Below, in pieces: positions 8,577-17,740 of a stretch of DNA of 64,000 nucleotides (position 1 is the first letter of the stretch; each line of letters opens with the position of its first letter). Location of the stretch: assembly GCA_038534295.1 (NCBI GenBank), contig JBCAXA010000006.1:1-64000 (forward strand), written 5' to 3'. This DNA comes from JBCAXA01 sp038534295 (GTDB lineage Bacteria > Pseudomonadota > Gammaproteobacteria > Steroidobacterales > Woeseiaceae). The position numbers and the translations under genes were made by a program. The notes below the pieces were generated by a model. The model saw only the letters and a program-made list of their open reading frames with translations. It was not told the DNA's origin and did not search any database.

Positions 8577-8912
8577 ATGCAAAGTTCGACCGTTCGACGC
8601 CTTGATTTTTTGCGTGTCGTCGCCATTGCCGCAGTGCTGGCCGGCGCCAGCGGTGGCTGCACAGCGCTGCTGCTCGGTAACCCGAGCGGCGGTACGGCAA
8701 CTGGCAGCACGACCGATCAGTCGCTCGCAAGCGACGTTCGTGCGGCGTTTGCCGCCGCAAGGTTGCCGGAACGTGCGGCAATCGCTGTCAGTGCCAACGG
8801 CAGTTCGGTAACGCTTACGGGCACCGTGCGCTCCGCGGCCGTACGTGCCGAGGCCGAGCGAATAGCGGCGGGCGTCAGTGGTGTCGCTCGCGTCATCAAT
8901 CAGTTGAATTAG
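8577..8912 (+). CDS. BON-domain periplasmic protein, possible lipoprotein
   Basis: The protein has 111 residues. A hydrophobic leader ends near Cys28 in AGASGGC, a weak lipobox because the -3 residue is Ser rather than Leu. One BON domain follows (about 48-110, with VTLTGTVRSAAVRAEAERIAAGVSGVARV). BON domains bind phospholipid or other envelope surfaces; YraP/DolP and OsmY have two, this one has one. It is co-directional with DUF1289 and grxD. Confidence 0.85.
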   Translation: MQSSTVRRLDFLRVVAIAAVLAGASGGCTALLLGNPSGGTATGSTTDQSLASDVRAAFAAARLPERAAIAVSANGSSVTLTGTVRSAAVRAEAERIAAGVSGVARVINQLN

Positions 8913-8950
8913 TCGTGGCCGGCGCGCCGCGATCAAGTAAAGAGACAGCC

Positions 8951-9265
8951 ATGGATATTAACGATCGCATCAAACAGCAGCTCGACGAGAACAGCGTTAT
9001 TCTCTACATGAAAGGCACGCCGGATTTTCCGCAGTGTGGCTTTTCATCGCAGGCGGTCGCCGCATTGAAGGCGTGCGGCAAAGCGTTTTCCTACGTCAAC
9101 ATTTTCGAAGACCCGGAAATACGCGAAGGCTTGAAGACCTATTCGAATTGGCCAACGTTTCCGCAGCTGTACGTAAAAGGCGAGTTGATCGGCGGCGCCG
9201 ACATTACTGTGGACATGTACCACAGCGGCGAGCTGAAGAGCTTACTCGACGACGTTCCCGACTGA
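8951..9265 (+). CDS. grxD: Monothiol glutaredoxin, Grx4 type
   Basis: This is a 104-residue CGFS glutaredoxin with the active-site Cys29 in QCGFSSQ, Lys21 for glutathione contact, WPTFPQLYVKG and GGADI. Proteins of this class hold a [2Fe-2S] cluster with glutathione as dimers or with BolA and pass it to other proteins. The ATG at 8951 is preceded by AAAGAGACA; the in-frame TG-start extension to 8915 is not family-like. The 3' end overlaps the rnt gene, on the other strand, by 24 bp. Confidence 0.96.
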   Translation: MDINDRIKQQLDENSVILYMKGTPDFPQCGFSSQAVAALKACGKAFSYVNIFEDPEIREGLKTYSNWPTFPQLYVKGELIGGADITVDMYHSGELKSLLDDVPD

Positions 9266-9883
9266 CGCTATCGAATCCTGATAGATTCGCTCAACCCGGT
9301 TGAGCATCGCGCAGAACAGGTCGGCCGTCTTCTCCGCGTCATAAGCGGCACTGTGCGCGCTAGCCTCATCCCAGCTGTCGCCGCTGGCGGCGACCGCTCG
9401 GGCGAGTACGGTTTGCCCGAAGAAGACACCGGCGAGCGTCGCGGTATCAAAGCACGTGAACGGGTGAAACGGATTACGCTTGATCTCAGTTCGTGTCACA
9501 GCGGCGTTTAGAAAGCTGAGATCGAAAAAAGCGTTGTGTCCGACCAGAACCGCTCTCGTGCAATCGGCCGCTTTCACCGCGCGCCGAATCTCTCGAAATA
9601 CGCGCTGCAACGCATCTTTCTCGTCAATCGCCGGCCGCAGCGGGTGATCCGGGTCGATACCATTGACGGCCAGTGACGCCGGGTCGAGCCGGGCGCCGGG
9701 AAAAGGCTGGACATGGAATCGAATCGTGTCGCTACGTGCAAATACGCCGCCGTCGTCGAGGTCGATCAGTACGGCTGCAATTTCGAGCAGCGCGTCGGTC
9801 GATGCATTGAAGCCGCCGGTTTCGACGTCGACAATGACCGGCAAAAACCCGCGGAAGCGCGAGCCCAGTCGATGCTTAGTCAT
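9242..9883 (-). CDS. rnt: Ribonuclease T
   Basis: RNase T is a DEDDh 3'-5' exoribonuclease that trims tRNA and 5S/23S rRNA ends. The catalytic Asp19 and Glu21 lie in IVDVETGGFN; LVGHNAFFDLSFLNAA and HSAAYDAEKTADLF carry the other acidic residues and the His. The start at 9883 (MTKHRLGSRFRG) gives 213 residues as usual and overlaps the end of the upstream aminopeptidase gene by 8 bp, which suggests coupled translation. Confidence 0.95.
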   Translation of the reverse strand: MTKHRLGSRFRGFLPVIVDVETGGFNASTDALLEIAAVLIDLDDGGVFARSDTIRFHVQPFPGARLDPASLAVNGIDPDHPLRPAIDEKDALQRVFREIRRAVKAADCTRAVLVGHNAFFDLSFLNAAVTRTEIKRNPFHPFTCFDTATLAGVFFGQTVLARAVAASGDSWDEASAHSAAYDAEKTADLFCAMLNRVERIYQDSIASVGNVVE

Positions 9884-11393
9884 CGGCGACCGTGGCGAGA
9901 ATTTGTGGCAGCGCCTGCGCAACATCAATGGTCAAACGTGCGCCGAACCCGGTGAGTTCAGAGGCGACGAGGCCAAGGCCGCCCTTGTGCTGTGCCGCGC
10001 TCAGATCGATGTGCACCCATGGGATGTCGTCCGGCACAAATTCGTTCAGAAATGCCGCTGCATAAATGTGATCGCCGTTGCCGTCGACGCGGCATTGCAC
10101 GAGATCGGCAACGTCACTGCGTATATCACGCGGAAACTCGTCGTCGATCGGAAACGGCCAGAGCCGTTCTGCAACATCGCGGCCGATTTGCTTGAGTAAC
10201 GGATAGAGCGCCGGACGGTTGGAAAACACCCCGCTGTAGCGCGTCGTTACGGCATTGACGCACGCACCGGTCAACGTCGCGAAGTCCATTATCAAGTCTG
10301 GCTTGCGGCGCGACGCTAGGGTCAGCGTATCGGCCAACGCCAATCGACCTTCTGCGTCTGTATGTATGGTTTGAATCGTCTTGCCGCTCAGCGAGGTCAG
10401 AATATCTTGACTCTTGTACGCGGTAGGCCCAATGCGATTTTCGGTGAGCGCCAGCCAGCAATCGATACGGTGCGGATAGCCGAGCTGTACCAAGGCACGT
10501 GTCGCTGCCAGCGCGACGGCGCTGCCCTGCATGTCGATATGCATATCGAGCATGGCCCGAAACGGTTTCAAGTTGTTGCCACCGGTATCGAACAAAATGC
10601 CTTTACCAAGCAACGATAGGAGCTTCGCAGAACGTGCCGACTTCGGTGTGTAGCTGAGTCTCAGAATGCCGGCATCATTGTCAGCGTTCCCCTGCGCCAC
10701 CGCGCAAAAAGCGCCGGCGCCCATTTTCTTGAGCTGCGCGAGCGAGTAAAAGCGCACGCTGAGGCCTAGCTCACGCGCAAGTCGCGTCGCCGCTGAACGC
10801 ATCGCACTCGCGTCTAAGTAATTTGGCGGCATTGCGCCGAGCCATCGGGCGAGGTTGTTGGCTGCCGCGCGATTAACGCTCAACAGTCGGTCGGTACCGC
10901 TAACCGGCGCCAGTAGCCGGATTCGCCGCACCGTGCTCTTGCTGGTGCCAGCAGTCGCAAAATTCGGCAAGCGGAAATCGTTGATGAGAAACGCTTCCAG
11001 CAGAAACTGTGCGAGCCGTGATGCCGCTTCGGGATCGGTATCCGGAACTAGGATTCCGACCGATTCGGGACCCGTTGCCAAACATGCACTAGCGAGACGC
11101 CGCGCCGCATCGGCTGCGGCGATTCCGGAATCGACAGTCGAGCGTCGCAGCGCGACGACCCGTGTCGCGCGTCGGTTGTCGAGTACGGTCGTCGCCGTCG
11201 TGGTGTCGCTGACCGGCGCGTGCTTGCGCTCGAGCCAGCGCTGCGGATCCGGCAGCGCTGCCGGCAAGGCCGGTATGCCTTGCGCTGGAAGCAGGATCGC
11301 GATGCAGTCGAGCTCAGCACAATGACGTGCGTCGAGATGGCGTTTGGTGACACTGACGCGGGCAGGAGCGCTGCTCGGCAACTCGATAGTCAT
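9876..11393 (-). CDS. M17-family leucyl aminopeptidase (second copy, divergent)
   Basis: A di-metal aminopeptidase of 505 residues. All expected metal ligands and catalytic residues can be placed: Lys264, Asp269 (GKGILFDTGG), Lys276, Asp287, Asp346, Glu348 and Arg350 in HTDAEGRL. The classic signature NTDAEGRL has His instead of Asn. It is clearly distinct from the standard PepA at 59752-61254, so the window has two M17 enzymes with probably different substrate preference. It is translationally coupled to rnt downstream and diverges from the aceE operon. Confidence 0.92.
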   Translation of the reverse strand: MTIELPSSAPARVSVTKRHLDARHCAELDCIAILLPAQGIPALPAALPDPQRWLERKHAPVSDTTTATTVLDNRRATRVVALRRSTVDSGIAAADAARRLASACLATGPESVGILVPDTDPEAASRLAQFLLEAFLINDFRLPNFATAGTSKSTVRRIRLLAPVSGTDRLLSVNRAAANNLARWLGAMPPNYLDASAMRSAATRLARELGLSVRFYSLAQLKKMGAGAFCAVAQGNADNDAGILRLSYTPKSARSAKLLSLLGKGILFDTGGNNLKPFRAMLDMHIDMQGSAVALAATRALVQLGYPHRIDCWLALTENRIGPTAYKSQDILTSLSGKTIQTIHTDAEGRLALADTLTLASRRKPDLIMDFATLTGACVNAVTTRYSGVFSNRPALYPLLKQIGRDVAERLWPFPIDDEFPRDIRSDVADLVQCRVDGNGDHIYAAAFLNEFVPDDIPWVHIDLSAAQHKGGLGLVASELTGFGARLTIDVAQALPQILATVADD

Positions 11394-11463
11394 CGACGCG
11401 CTTGCGAGGTCCGGTCAGGCGTGGCGAGGGCGGGGCAGCGATTCATCGGGCGCGGTTCCAGGC

Positions 11464-11494
11464 TTGATAATCCAGCAGCAAAATCGAGTATCAT
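11464..11494 (+). promoter_or_regulatory. Candidate promoter of the aceEF-lpdA operon
   Basis: TTGATA (11464-11469) and TATCAT (11489-11494) are separated by 19 bp in the 213-bp gap ahead of aceE. The spacer is longer than optimal, so this is tentative. Confidence 0.3.
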
Positions 11495-11546
11495 CTGCCC
11501 GTTGCAACCGGACGCGAATTCGTGACGCCACCGGGTACGATCCTAA

Positions 11547-11588
11547 CCGAAGGGTCCCGGGAATTCATCCGACCCGTTTGACCTTCGG
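11547..11588 (+). promoter_or_regulatory. Inverted repeat in the aceE leader
   Basis: CCGAAGG (11547-11553) and CCTTCGG (11582-11588) form a perfect 7-bp inverted repeat that ends 18 bp before the aceE ATG. It could sequester the ribosome-binding region or be chance in GC-rich DNA. No strong Shine-Dalgarno sequence is visible near the start. Confidence 0.25.
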
Positions 11589-11606
11589 CCTGGGAACCCA
11601 TGCCAG

Positions 11607-14270
11607 ATGAAACCATTTAGCCGCTTTGATGATATCGATGCCGCGGAGACGAGAGAGTGGTTGGAGTCGATCGATTCCGTCCTCAAATCTGACGGTCCCG
11701 AACGAGCCCATTTTCTGCTGAACCGGATGATCGACTTTGCGCGTCGATCAGGCGCGTATCTGCCGTACAGCCCGAACACCGCGTACGTCAATACGATTTC
11801 GCCCGGCCAACAACCGGATTATCCGGGCGATCGAACCCTCGAGAAACGCATCGAGGCGTACATTCGCTGGAACGCCATGGCCATGGTCGTGCAGGCAAAT
11901 CGCGAAAGCTCCGAGTACGGCGGGCATATCTCGAGCTACGCGTCGTCGGCGACGCTCTACGAAGTTGGCTTCAACCACTTCTGGCGCGCCGCGACCGAGG
12001 AGCGTGGCGGCGATCTCGTGTTTATTCAGGGGCACTCGTCGCCCGGCATTTACGCCCGCGCGTACCTGGAAGGCCGTATGACGGAAGCCGATCTCGGGCG
12101 TTTTCGCCGCGAGGTCGGCGGCAAAGGTCTGTCGTCCTATCCGCACCCATGGTTGATGCCGGACTTCTGGCAGTTCCCGACGGTCTCGATGGGCCTTGGC
12201 CCGATGATGGCGCTGTATCAGGCGCGCTTCATGCGTTACCTCGAGCACCGCGGGCTGACGCCGGCGAGCGACCGCAAGGTCTGGTGTTTCCTGGGCGACG
12301 GCGAAATGGACGAGCCCGAATCGCTGGGCGCCATCACGATGGCGGTGCGCGAGAAGCTCGACAACCTCATCTTTGTGGTCAACTGCAATTTGCAGCGGCT
12401 CGATGGCCCGGTCCGCGGCAATGGCAAGATCATCCAGGAACTCGAAGCGGCGTTTGGTGGTGCCGGTTGGAACGTCATTAAGCTGATCTGGGGATCGCGC
12501 TGGGACCCGCTGCTGGCACGCGACACAAACGGCCTGTTGCGACGGATCATGGAAGAAACCGTCGACGGGGAGTATCAGAATTACAAAGCGAAGGGCGGCG
12601 CGTACACCCGCGAGCACTTCTTCGGTAAAGAGCCAGAGCTCAAGACGCTCGTCGCCAACATGTCCGATGAAGACGTTTGGCGCCTGAACCGCGGCGGTCA
12701 TGACGCCATCAAGGTGTATGCGGCGTACGCCAAAGCCGTAGCGACCGAAACCCGACCCACCGTTATTCTCGCCAAGACCGTTAAGGGCTTCGGCCTCGGC
12801 GCAGTCGCCGAGGGCGCCAACACCTCGCACCAGCAGAAAAAACTCGACGACGACGATCTGCGCGCGTTTCGCGACCGGTTCAATATCCCGGTCTCGGACA
12901 AGGACATATCCAAAGTGCCGTTTTATCGTCCGCCCGAGGACAGCGACGAACTCGCCTACATGCTGGAGCGCCGTCAGCAGCTCGGCGGGTTTCTGCCGGC
13001 GCGTCGGCGTACCAGTACCGCGTTGACCGCGCCAGCGTTGGAAGCGTTCAAAGCGCAGCTCGACGGTACCGGCGAGCGGGAAGCCTCGACCACGATGGCC
13101 TTTGTGCGCATTCTGTCGACGCTGTTGAAAGACAAAACGCTGGGCAAATCGATTGTGCCAATAGTGCCCGATGAGGCGCGTACCTTCGGTATGGAAGGGC
13201 TATTCCGGCAAGTCGGCATTTATTCCTCGGTCGGTCAGCTATACACGCCGCAAGACGCCGATCAGTTGATGTTCTACAAAGAAGACCGCAAGGGTCAGAT
13301 TCTCGAGGAAGGCATCAACGAAGCCGGCGCTTTCTGCTCCTGGACGGCGGCTGGCACGTCGTACAGCAACCACAATATTCCGATGATCCCGTTCTACATC
13401 TACTACTCGATGTTCGGATTTCAGCGGATCGGCGATTTCATCTGGGCTGCCGGCGACATGCAGTCGCGCGGTTTTCTGATCGGCGGTACGGCCGGGCGGA
13501 CAACGCTCGCCGGCGAAGGTTTGCAGCACCAGGACGGGCACAGTCATCTGTTGGCGTCGACGGTCCCGAACTGCGTTTGCTATGACCCGGCCTACGCCTA
13601 CGAGCTCGCAGTGATTATTCAGGACGGGCTGCGCCGGATGATGGAAGAGCAGGAAAACGTCTTCTATTACATCACCAGCATGAACGAAAACTACGTGCAT
13701 CCGGCGATGCCGAAAGGCGCGGAAGACGGCATCCTCAAGGGCCTTTACATGGCCCAGCTCGGTGGCCGCGGCCGCGTTCGGGTGCAGCTGATTGGCTCTG
13801 GCACCATTCTGCGCGAAGTGATTGCCGCGGCGGAGCTGTTGAAAAAGGACTACAAGATTCCAGCCGATATCTGGAGCGCAACCAGCTTCAATGAGCTGCG
13901 CCGCGAATGCCTCGAGGTAGAACGCTGGAATGCGCTGCATCCCGAAGCCAAGCCGCGTCGCAGCTATCTCGAACGAGTGCTCGAGGGACGCAGCGGACCG
14001 TTCATTGCCGCAACCGACTACATGAAAATCGTGGCCGAGCAGATTGAGCGCTGGATACCTGGACGGTACGTTACGTTGGGTACGGATGGGTTCGGCCGCA
14101 GCGACGCACGAGCGGCACTCCGCGCCCATTTCGAAGTCGATCGCTACTACATTGCCGTTGCCGCCTTGAAAGCGCTGGCGGACGACGGTGCGCTCGATCA
14201 AAAGACGGTCATCGACGCGATCGAACGCTACAAGATCGATCCCGATAAGGCCGATCCGGTCACGCTTTAA
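11607..14270 (+). CDS. aceE: Pyruvate dehydrogenase E1 component, homodimeric type
   Basis: E1 decarboxylates pyruvate with thiamine diphosphate and acetylates the lipoyl groups of E2. At 887 residues it has the length of the single-chain gammaproteobacterial E1. The cofactor motif starts at GDGEMDEPES (about 230) and ends near NLIFVVNCNLQ. EYGGHISSYASSATLYEVGFNHF and GTAGRTTLAGEGLQHQDGHSH are hallmark segments. An ATG at 11600 is out of frame and stops at once, so the ATG at 11607 is used. First gene of the operon; aceF follows after 20 bp. Confidence 0.97.
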   Translation: MKPFSRFDDIDAAETREWLESIDSVLKSDGPERAHFLLNRMIDFARRSGAYLPYSPNTAYVNTISPGQQPDYPGDRTLEKRIEAYIRWNAMAMVVQANRESSEYGGHISSYASSATLYEVGFNHFWRAATEERGGDLVFIQGHSSPGIYARAYLEGRMTEADLGRFRREVGGKGLSSYPHPWLMPDFWQFPTVSMGLGPMMALYQARFMRYLEHRGLTPASDRKVWCFLGDGEMDEPESLGAITMAVREKLDNLIFVVNCNLQRLDGPVRGNGKIIQELEAAFGGAGWNVIKLIWGSRWDPLLARDTNGLLRRIMEETVDGEYQNYKAKGGAYTREHFFGKEPELKTLVANMSDEDVWRLNRGGHDAIKVYAAYAKAVATETRPTVILAKTVKGFGLGAVAEGANTSHQQKKLDDDDLRAFRDRFNIPVSDKDISKVPFYRPPEDSDELAYMLERRQQLGGFLPARRRTSTALTAPALEAFKAQLDGTGEREASTTMAFVRILSTLLKDKTLGKSIVPIVPDEARTFGMEGLFRQVGIYSSVGQLYTPQDADQLMFYKEDRKGQILEEGINEAGAFCSWTAAGTSYSNHNIPMIPFYIYYSMFGFQRIGDFIWAAGDMQSRGFLIGGTAGRTTLAGEGLQHQDGHSHLLASTVPNCVCYDPAYAYELAVIIQDGLRRMMEEQENVFYYITSMNENYVHPAMPKGAEDGILKGLYMAQLGGRGRVRVQLIGSGTILREVIAAAELLKKDYKIPADIWSATSFNELRRECLEVERWNALHPEAKPRRSYLERVLEGRSGPFIAATDYMKIVAEQIERWIPGRYVTLGTDGFGRSDARAALRAHFEVDRYYIAVAALKALADDGALDQKTVIDAIERYKIDPDKADPVTL

Positions 14271-14290
14271 AGAAACGTCGACGACTCACC

Positions 14291-15940
14291 GTGAGCAAGC
14301 AAGTCAATATCACGATCCCGGATCTCGGCGATTTCAGCGACGTCGAGGTCATCGAAATTTTGGTTGCGCCAGGCGATGCGCTGGCGGCCGAAGACGGCAT
14401 CATTACCCTCGAGACGGACAAAGCGACCATGGATGTGCCCGCACCGCAGGCGGGTCGCTTGGTTTCGATCAGCGTAGCGGTTGGCGACACAGTCAACAGC
14501 GGCGATGTCTTCGCGGTCCTCGAGGAGGCCGGCGATGACGCCGCAGACAAGCCGGCCGAGACAGACGACGCACGGTTTGCAGAAACCGAAGTTCTCGATG
14601 AGGGCGACACGGTTATCCGCAAAGCCGTCGAGGCAGCCGGCGTCACCAGCGTGGCCGTGCCTGATCTCGGCGATTTCAGCGACGTCGAAGTCATTGAGGT
14701 TCTCGTTGAGCCCGGCGAGAGCATCGAGCTCGAGCAAGGGTTGATCACGCTCGAGACGGACAAGGCCACAATGGATGTGCCGAGTACCGCTGCCGGCACG
14801 CTGATCGAGCTGCTGGTCGCCGTTGGCGATCGCGTCAATGTCGGCGACGCGCTGGCGACGGTAAAAGCATCGACTGCCGATGCTGTGCCGGCCGAGGCGC
14901 CGCGCGCAACGCCAGCGGAACCGGCACCGGCGCCGCCGCAGCCGGCGCGCCCCGCCGAGCCGGCAACGCCGCCGCCGGCGCCGGCCGTAGTGGCGACTAC
15001 ACCAACGCCGACGATCGATGAGGCCGGCTTTTCACGGTCGCACGCGAGTCCGTCGGTGCGCCGTCTTGCCCGCGAGCTTGGGGTTGATCTCGGCAAAGTG
15101 ACGGGGACCGGTCGAAAAGGTCGCGTTAGTGCCGATGACGTCAAAGCGTGGGTCAAGCGTTCGCTCGCCGCGCCTGCCGCGGCGCCTAGCGGCGGCGCAT
15201 TGCCCGCCACCGCGAAAGTCGACTTCGCTAAGTTTGGGCCCATTCGCGAGGAGAAGCTCAGCCGAATTCAGAAAATCAGCGGCCCGCGGTTGCAGGCGAG
15301 CTGGATCAATCTTCCGCACGTCACGCAGCACGATCTGGCCGACATAACGGGTCTGGAAGACCGCCGCCAGGCGTTGAAGGGTCCCGCCAAAGAAAAGGGC
15401 ATTTCGCTGACGCCGCTGGCCTTTATCGTGCGCGCCGTCGTGCAGGCCCTCGCCGAGTTCCCGACCTTTGCTGCGTCGTTGAACGATGCGGGCGACGCGC
15501 TCGTGCACAAGGATTACCGACACATCGGGTTCGCGGCCGATACACCCAACGGCCTGGTTGTACCGGTTATTCGCGATGCCGATCGACTCGACGTCTATGA
15601 AATTGCCAAAGCGCTTGGCGACTTGTCGCGGGCGGCACGCGAAGGCCAGCTCAAACTCGATCAGATGCAGGGCGCGGTGTTCACTATTTCGAGTTTGGGT
15701 GGCATCGGTGGCACGGCATTCACGCCGATCGTCAATGCACCCGAAGTAGCGATCCTGGGGGTCTCCCGCTCGTCCATGCAGCCGATCTGGAACGGCGAGG
15801 GTTTTGAGCCGCGGCTGATGTTGCCGCTGTCGCTGTCGTACGACCATCGCGTCATCGACGGTGCCGCCGCGGTGCGGTTTACAACACGTTTGAGCGAGTT
15901 GCTCGGCAACGTCTCTGGACTGCTCGAGGCTCAGCCCTGA
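14291..15940 (+). CDS. aceF: Pyruvate dehydrogenase E2, dihydrolipoamide acetyltransferase
   Basis: E2 forms the core of the complex and transfers acetyl groups to CoA. Two lipoyl domains are visible, with lipoylated Lys44 and Lys158, both in ETDKATMDVP. An Ala/Pro-rich linker (about 195-245), the E1/E3-binding domain (about 249-285, SHASPSVRRLAREL) and the catalytic domain with His519 and Asp523 in SYDHRVIDG follow. The start is GTG. Length is 549 residues. lpdA follows after 30 bp. Confidence 0.97.
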   Translation: MSKQVNITIPDLGDFSDVEVIEILVAPGDALAAEDGIITLETDKATMDVPAPQAGRLVSISVAVGDTVNSGDVFAVLEEAGDDAADKPAETDDARFAETEVLDEGDTVIRKAVEAAGVTSVAVPDLGDFSDVEVIEVLVEPGESIELEQGLITLETDKATMDVPSTAAGTLIELLVAVGDRVNVGDALATVKASTADAVPAEAPRATPAEPAPAPPQPARPAEPATPPPAPAVVATTPTPTIDEAGFSRSHASPSVRRLARELGVDLGKVTGTGRKGRVSADDVKAWVKRSLAAPAAAPSGGALPATAKVDFAKFGPIREEKLSRIQKISGPRLQASWINLPHVTQHDLADITGLEDRRQALKGPAKEKGISLTPLAFIVRAVVQALAEFPTFAASLNDAGDALVHKDYRHIGFAADTPNGLVVPVIRDADRLDVYEIAKALGDLSRAAREGQLKLDQMQGAVFTISSLGGIGGTAFTPIVNAPEVAILGVSRSSMQPIWNGEGFEPRLMLPLSLSYDHRVIDGAAAVRFTTRLSELLGNVSGLLEAQP

Positions 15941-15970
15941 CGGGGCGCTCGGCGGAGTAACTAGCAAGCA

Positions 15971-17740
15971 ATGGACATCGTTATCCCCGATCTCGGCGAT
16001 TTCGCCGACGTCGACGTCATCGAATTGCTGGTCGCCGCGGGTGATCGCGTCGACAAAGAACAATCGCTGATTACGCTCGAAACGGACAAGGCCACGATGG
16101 ATATTCCGTCGCCGGCCGCGGGCGTTATCGAAGCGCTCAGCGTGGCGGTCGGCGACAAGGTATCGTCTGGCACGGTCATCGGCGTTCTGGCGACCGAGGA
16201 CTCGGCACCGGCAGTCGACGCGGCCGCACAACCCGCCGAACCGGCAACCGCGCCGGCTGCGTCAGCGGTAGCTGCGGCGCCGCAACCGGCACCACCGCAG
16301 CCGGCAGCACCCGCGCCAGCCGCCGCCAGCTACGACTGTGACGTTCTCGTATTGGGCTCGGGCCCCGGCGGATACTCCGCGGCATTTCGCGCGGCCGATC
16401 TGGGTCTGCGGGTCACGCTGGTCGAGCGTTACCCGACGCTCGGTGGGGTGTGTCTGAATGTCGGCTGCATACCGTCCAAGGCACTGCTGCACGCCGCCAA
16501 AGTCATCGAAGACGCGGCGGCGATGGCGGACCACGGCATTCATTTCGGTGAGCCGAAAGTTGACGCCGAGCGCCTGCGGGATTGGAAAGACTCCGTGGTC
16601 GACCGGCTGACCGGTGGCGTAGCCGGCATGGCCAAGCGTCGCAAGGTGACCGTCGCGCACGGCACCGGCAAATTCGCCGGTCCTCACACAATGACGATCG
16701 AGTTAGCGGCAGGCGGTACCGAGACGGTGTCGTTTGCCAACTGCATCATTGCAGCCGGTTCCGAAAGCATCGACCTGCCCGGTACACCGGACGATTCGCG
16801 CATCGTCAGCTCAACGGGTGCGCTGAAACTGGCGCCGTTGCCCGAGTCGATTCTGGTTGTCGGTGGCGGCATCATCGGCCTCGAGATGGCCTGTGTCTAC
16901 GACGCACTCGGTGTCCCGGTGACGGTGGTCGAGCTGACCTCGGGACTGATGCCGGGCACTGATCCCGATTTGGTTCGGCCGCTGCAAAAACGCATGGCCA
17001 AGCGCTACAAGGACATTCTGCTTGGCGTCCGCGTCGAATCGATGCAGCCGACTGACGGCGGCATCGAGGTGACGTTTAGCGGTGACAAAGCGCCGTCGCC
17101 CACAACCTACGGACGGGTTCTCGTCGCTGTTGGTCGTCGACCGAACGGTGCGGTGATCAATGCCGATGCAGCCGGCGTTGTCGTCGATGAACGCGGGTTC
17201 ATCGATGTCGACAAGCAAATGCGAACCAACGTACCGCACATCTTTGCGATCGGCGATATCGTCGGGCAGCCGATGCTAGCGCACAAAGCGACCCACGAAG
17301 GGCACGTTGCGGCCGAAGTGGCGGCCGGTCAGAAGAGTTCCTTCGACGCTCGAGTGATTCCGTCCGTGGCCTACACCGATCCCGAAATCGCTTGGGTGGG
17401 GCTGACCGAAACGGAGGCTAAAGCCAATGGCGTGGCTTATGAGGTCGGCAAGTTTCCATGGGCAGCCAGCGGTCGTTCGCTGGCCAACGGTCGCGACGAG
17501 GGTTTTACCAAGCTGCTGTTCGACCCAGCGACCGATCGGTTGCTCGGCGCCGGCATCGTTGGCACGAGCGCTGGCGATCTGATCTCTGAGCTCGCGCTGG
17601 CGATTGAAATGGGAGCCGATGCGGCGGATATCGCGCTGACTATTCACCCACACCCGACGTTGGGTGAAACCGTCGGTCTCGCCGCCGAGGTTTTCGAAGG
17701 CACGGTCACCGACCTGTACGCACCGCGTAAACGGGCTTAG
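15971..17740 (+). CDS. lpdA: Dihydrolipoamide dehydrogenase (E3) with N-terminal lipoyl domain
   Basis: E3 reoxidises dihydrolipoyl groups and passes electrons to NAD. The 589-residue protein begins with a lipoyl domain (Lys40 in ETDKATMDIP), then an Ala/Pro linker, then the flavoprotein: FAD site LVLGSGPGGYSAA, redox disulfide Cys161/Cys166 in VCLNVGCIPSK, NAD site VVGGGIIGLE and the catalytic His in HPHPTLGE. Fused lipoyl-E3 forms are known in some bacteria. Its place after aceF suggests it serves the pyruvate complex. The stop overlaps the convergent DUF2855 gene by 4 bp. Confidence 0.97.
   Translation: MDIVIPDLGDFADVDVIELLVAAGDRVDKEQSLITLETDKATMDIPSPAAGVIEALSVAVGDKVSSGTVIGVLATEDSAPAVDAAAQPAEPATAPAASAVAAAPQPAPPQPAAPAPAAASYDCDVLVLGSGPGGYSAAFRAADLGLRVTLVERYPTLGGVCLNVGCIPSKALLHAAKVIEDAAAMADHGIHFGEPKVDAERLRDWKDSVVDRLTGGVAGMAKRRKVTVAHGTGKFAGPHTMTIELAAGGTETVSFANCIIAAGSESIDLPGTPDDSRIVSSTGALKLAPLPESILVVGGGIIGLEMACVYDALGVPVTVVELTSGLMPGTDPDLVRPLQKRMAKRYKDILLGVRVESMQPTDGGIEVTFSGDKAPSPTTYGRVLVAVGRRPNGAVINADAAGVVVDERGFIDVDKQMRTNVPHIFAIGDIVGQPMLAHKATHEGHVAAEVAAGQKSSFDARVIPSVAYTDPEIAWVGLTETEAKANGVAYEVGKFPWAASGRSLANGRDEGFTKLLFDPATDRLLGAGIVGTSAGDLISELALAIEMGADAADIALTIHPHPTLGETVGLAAEVFEGTVTDLYAPRKRA

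Noticed and set aside
7977..8936. Long minus-strand frame of 319 codons
   Set aside because: It is antisense to DUF1289 and the BON gene and runs into nadC out of frame; no family features.
14260..15243. Minus-strand frame of 327 codons opposite aceF
   Set aside because: Ser/Ala-rich mirror of the Ala/Pro linker and repeated lipoyl domains of AceF; a GC-rich shadow.
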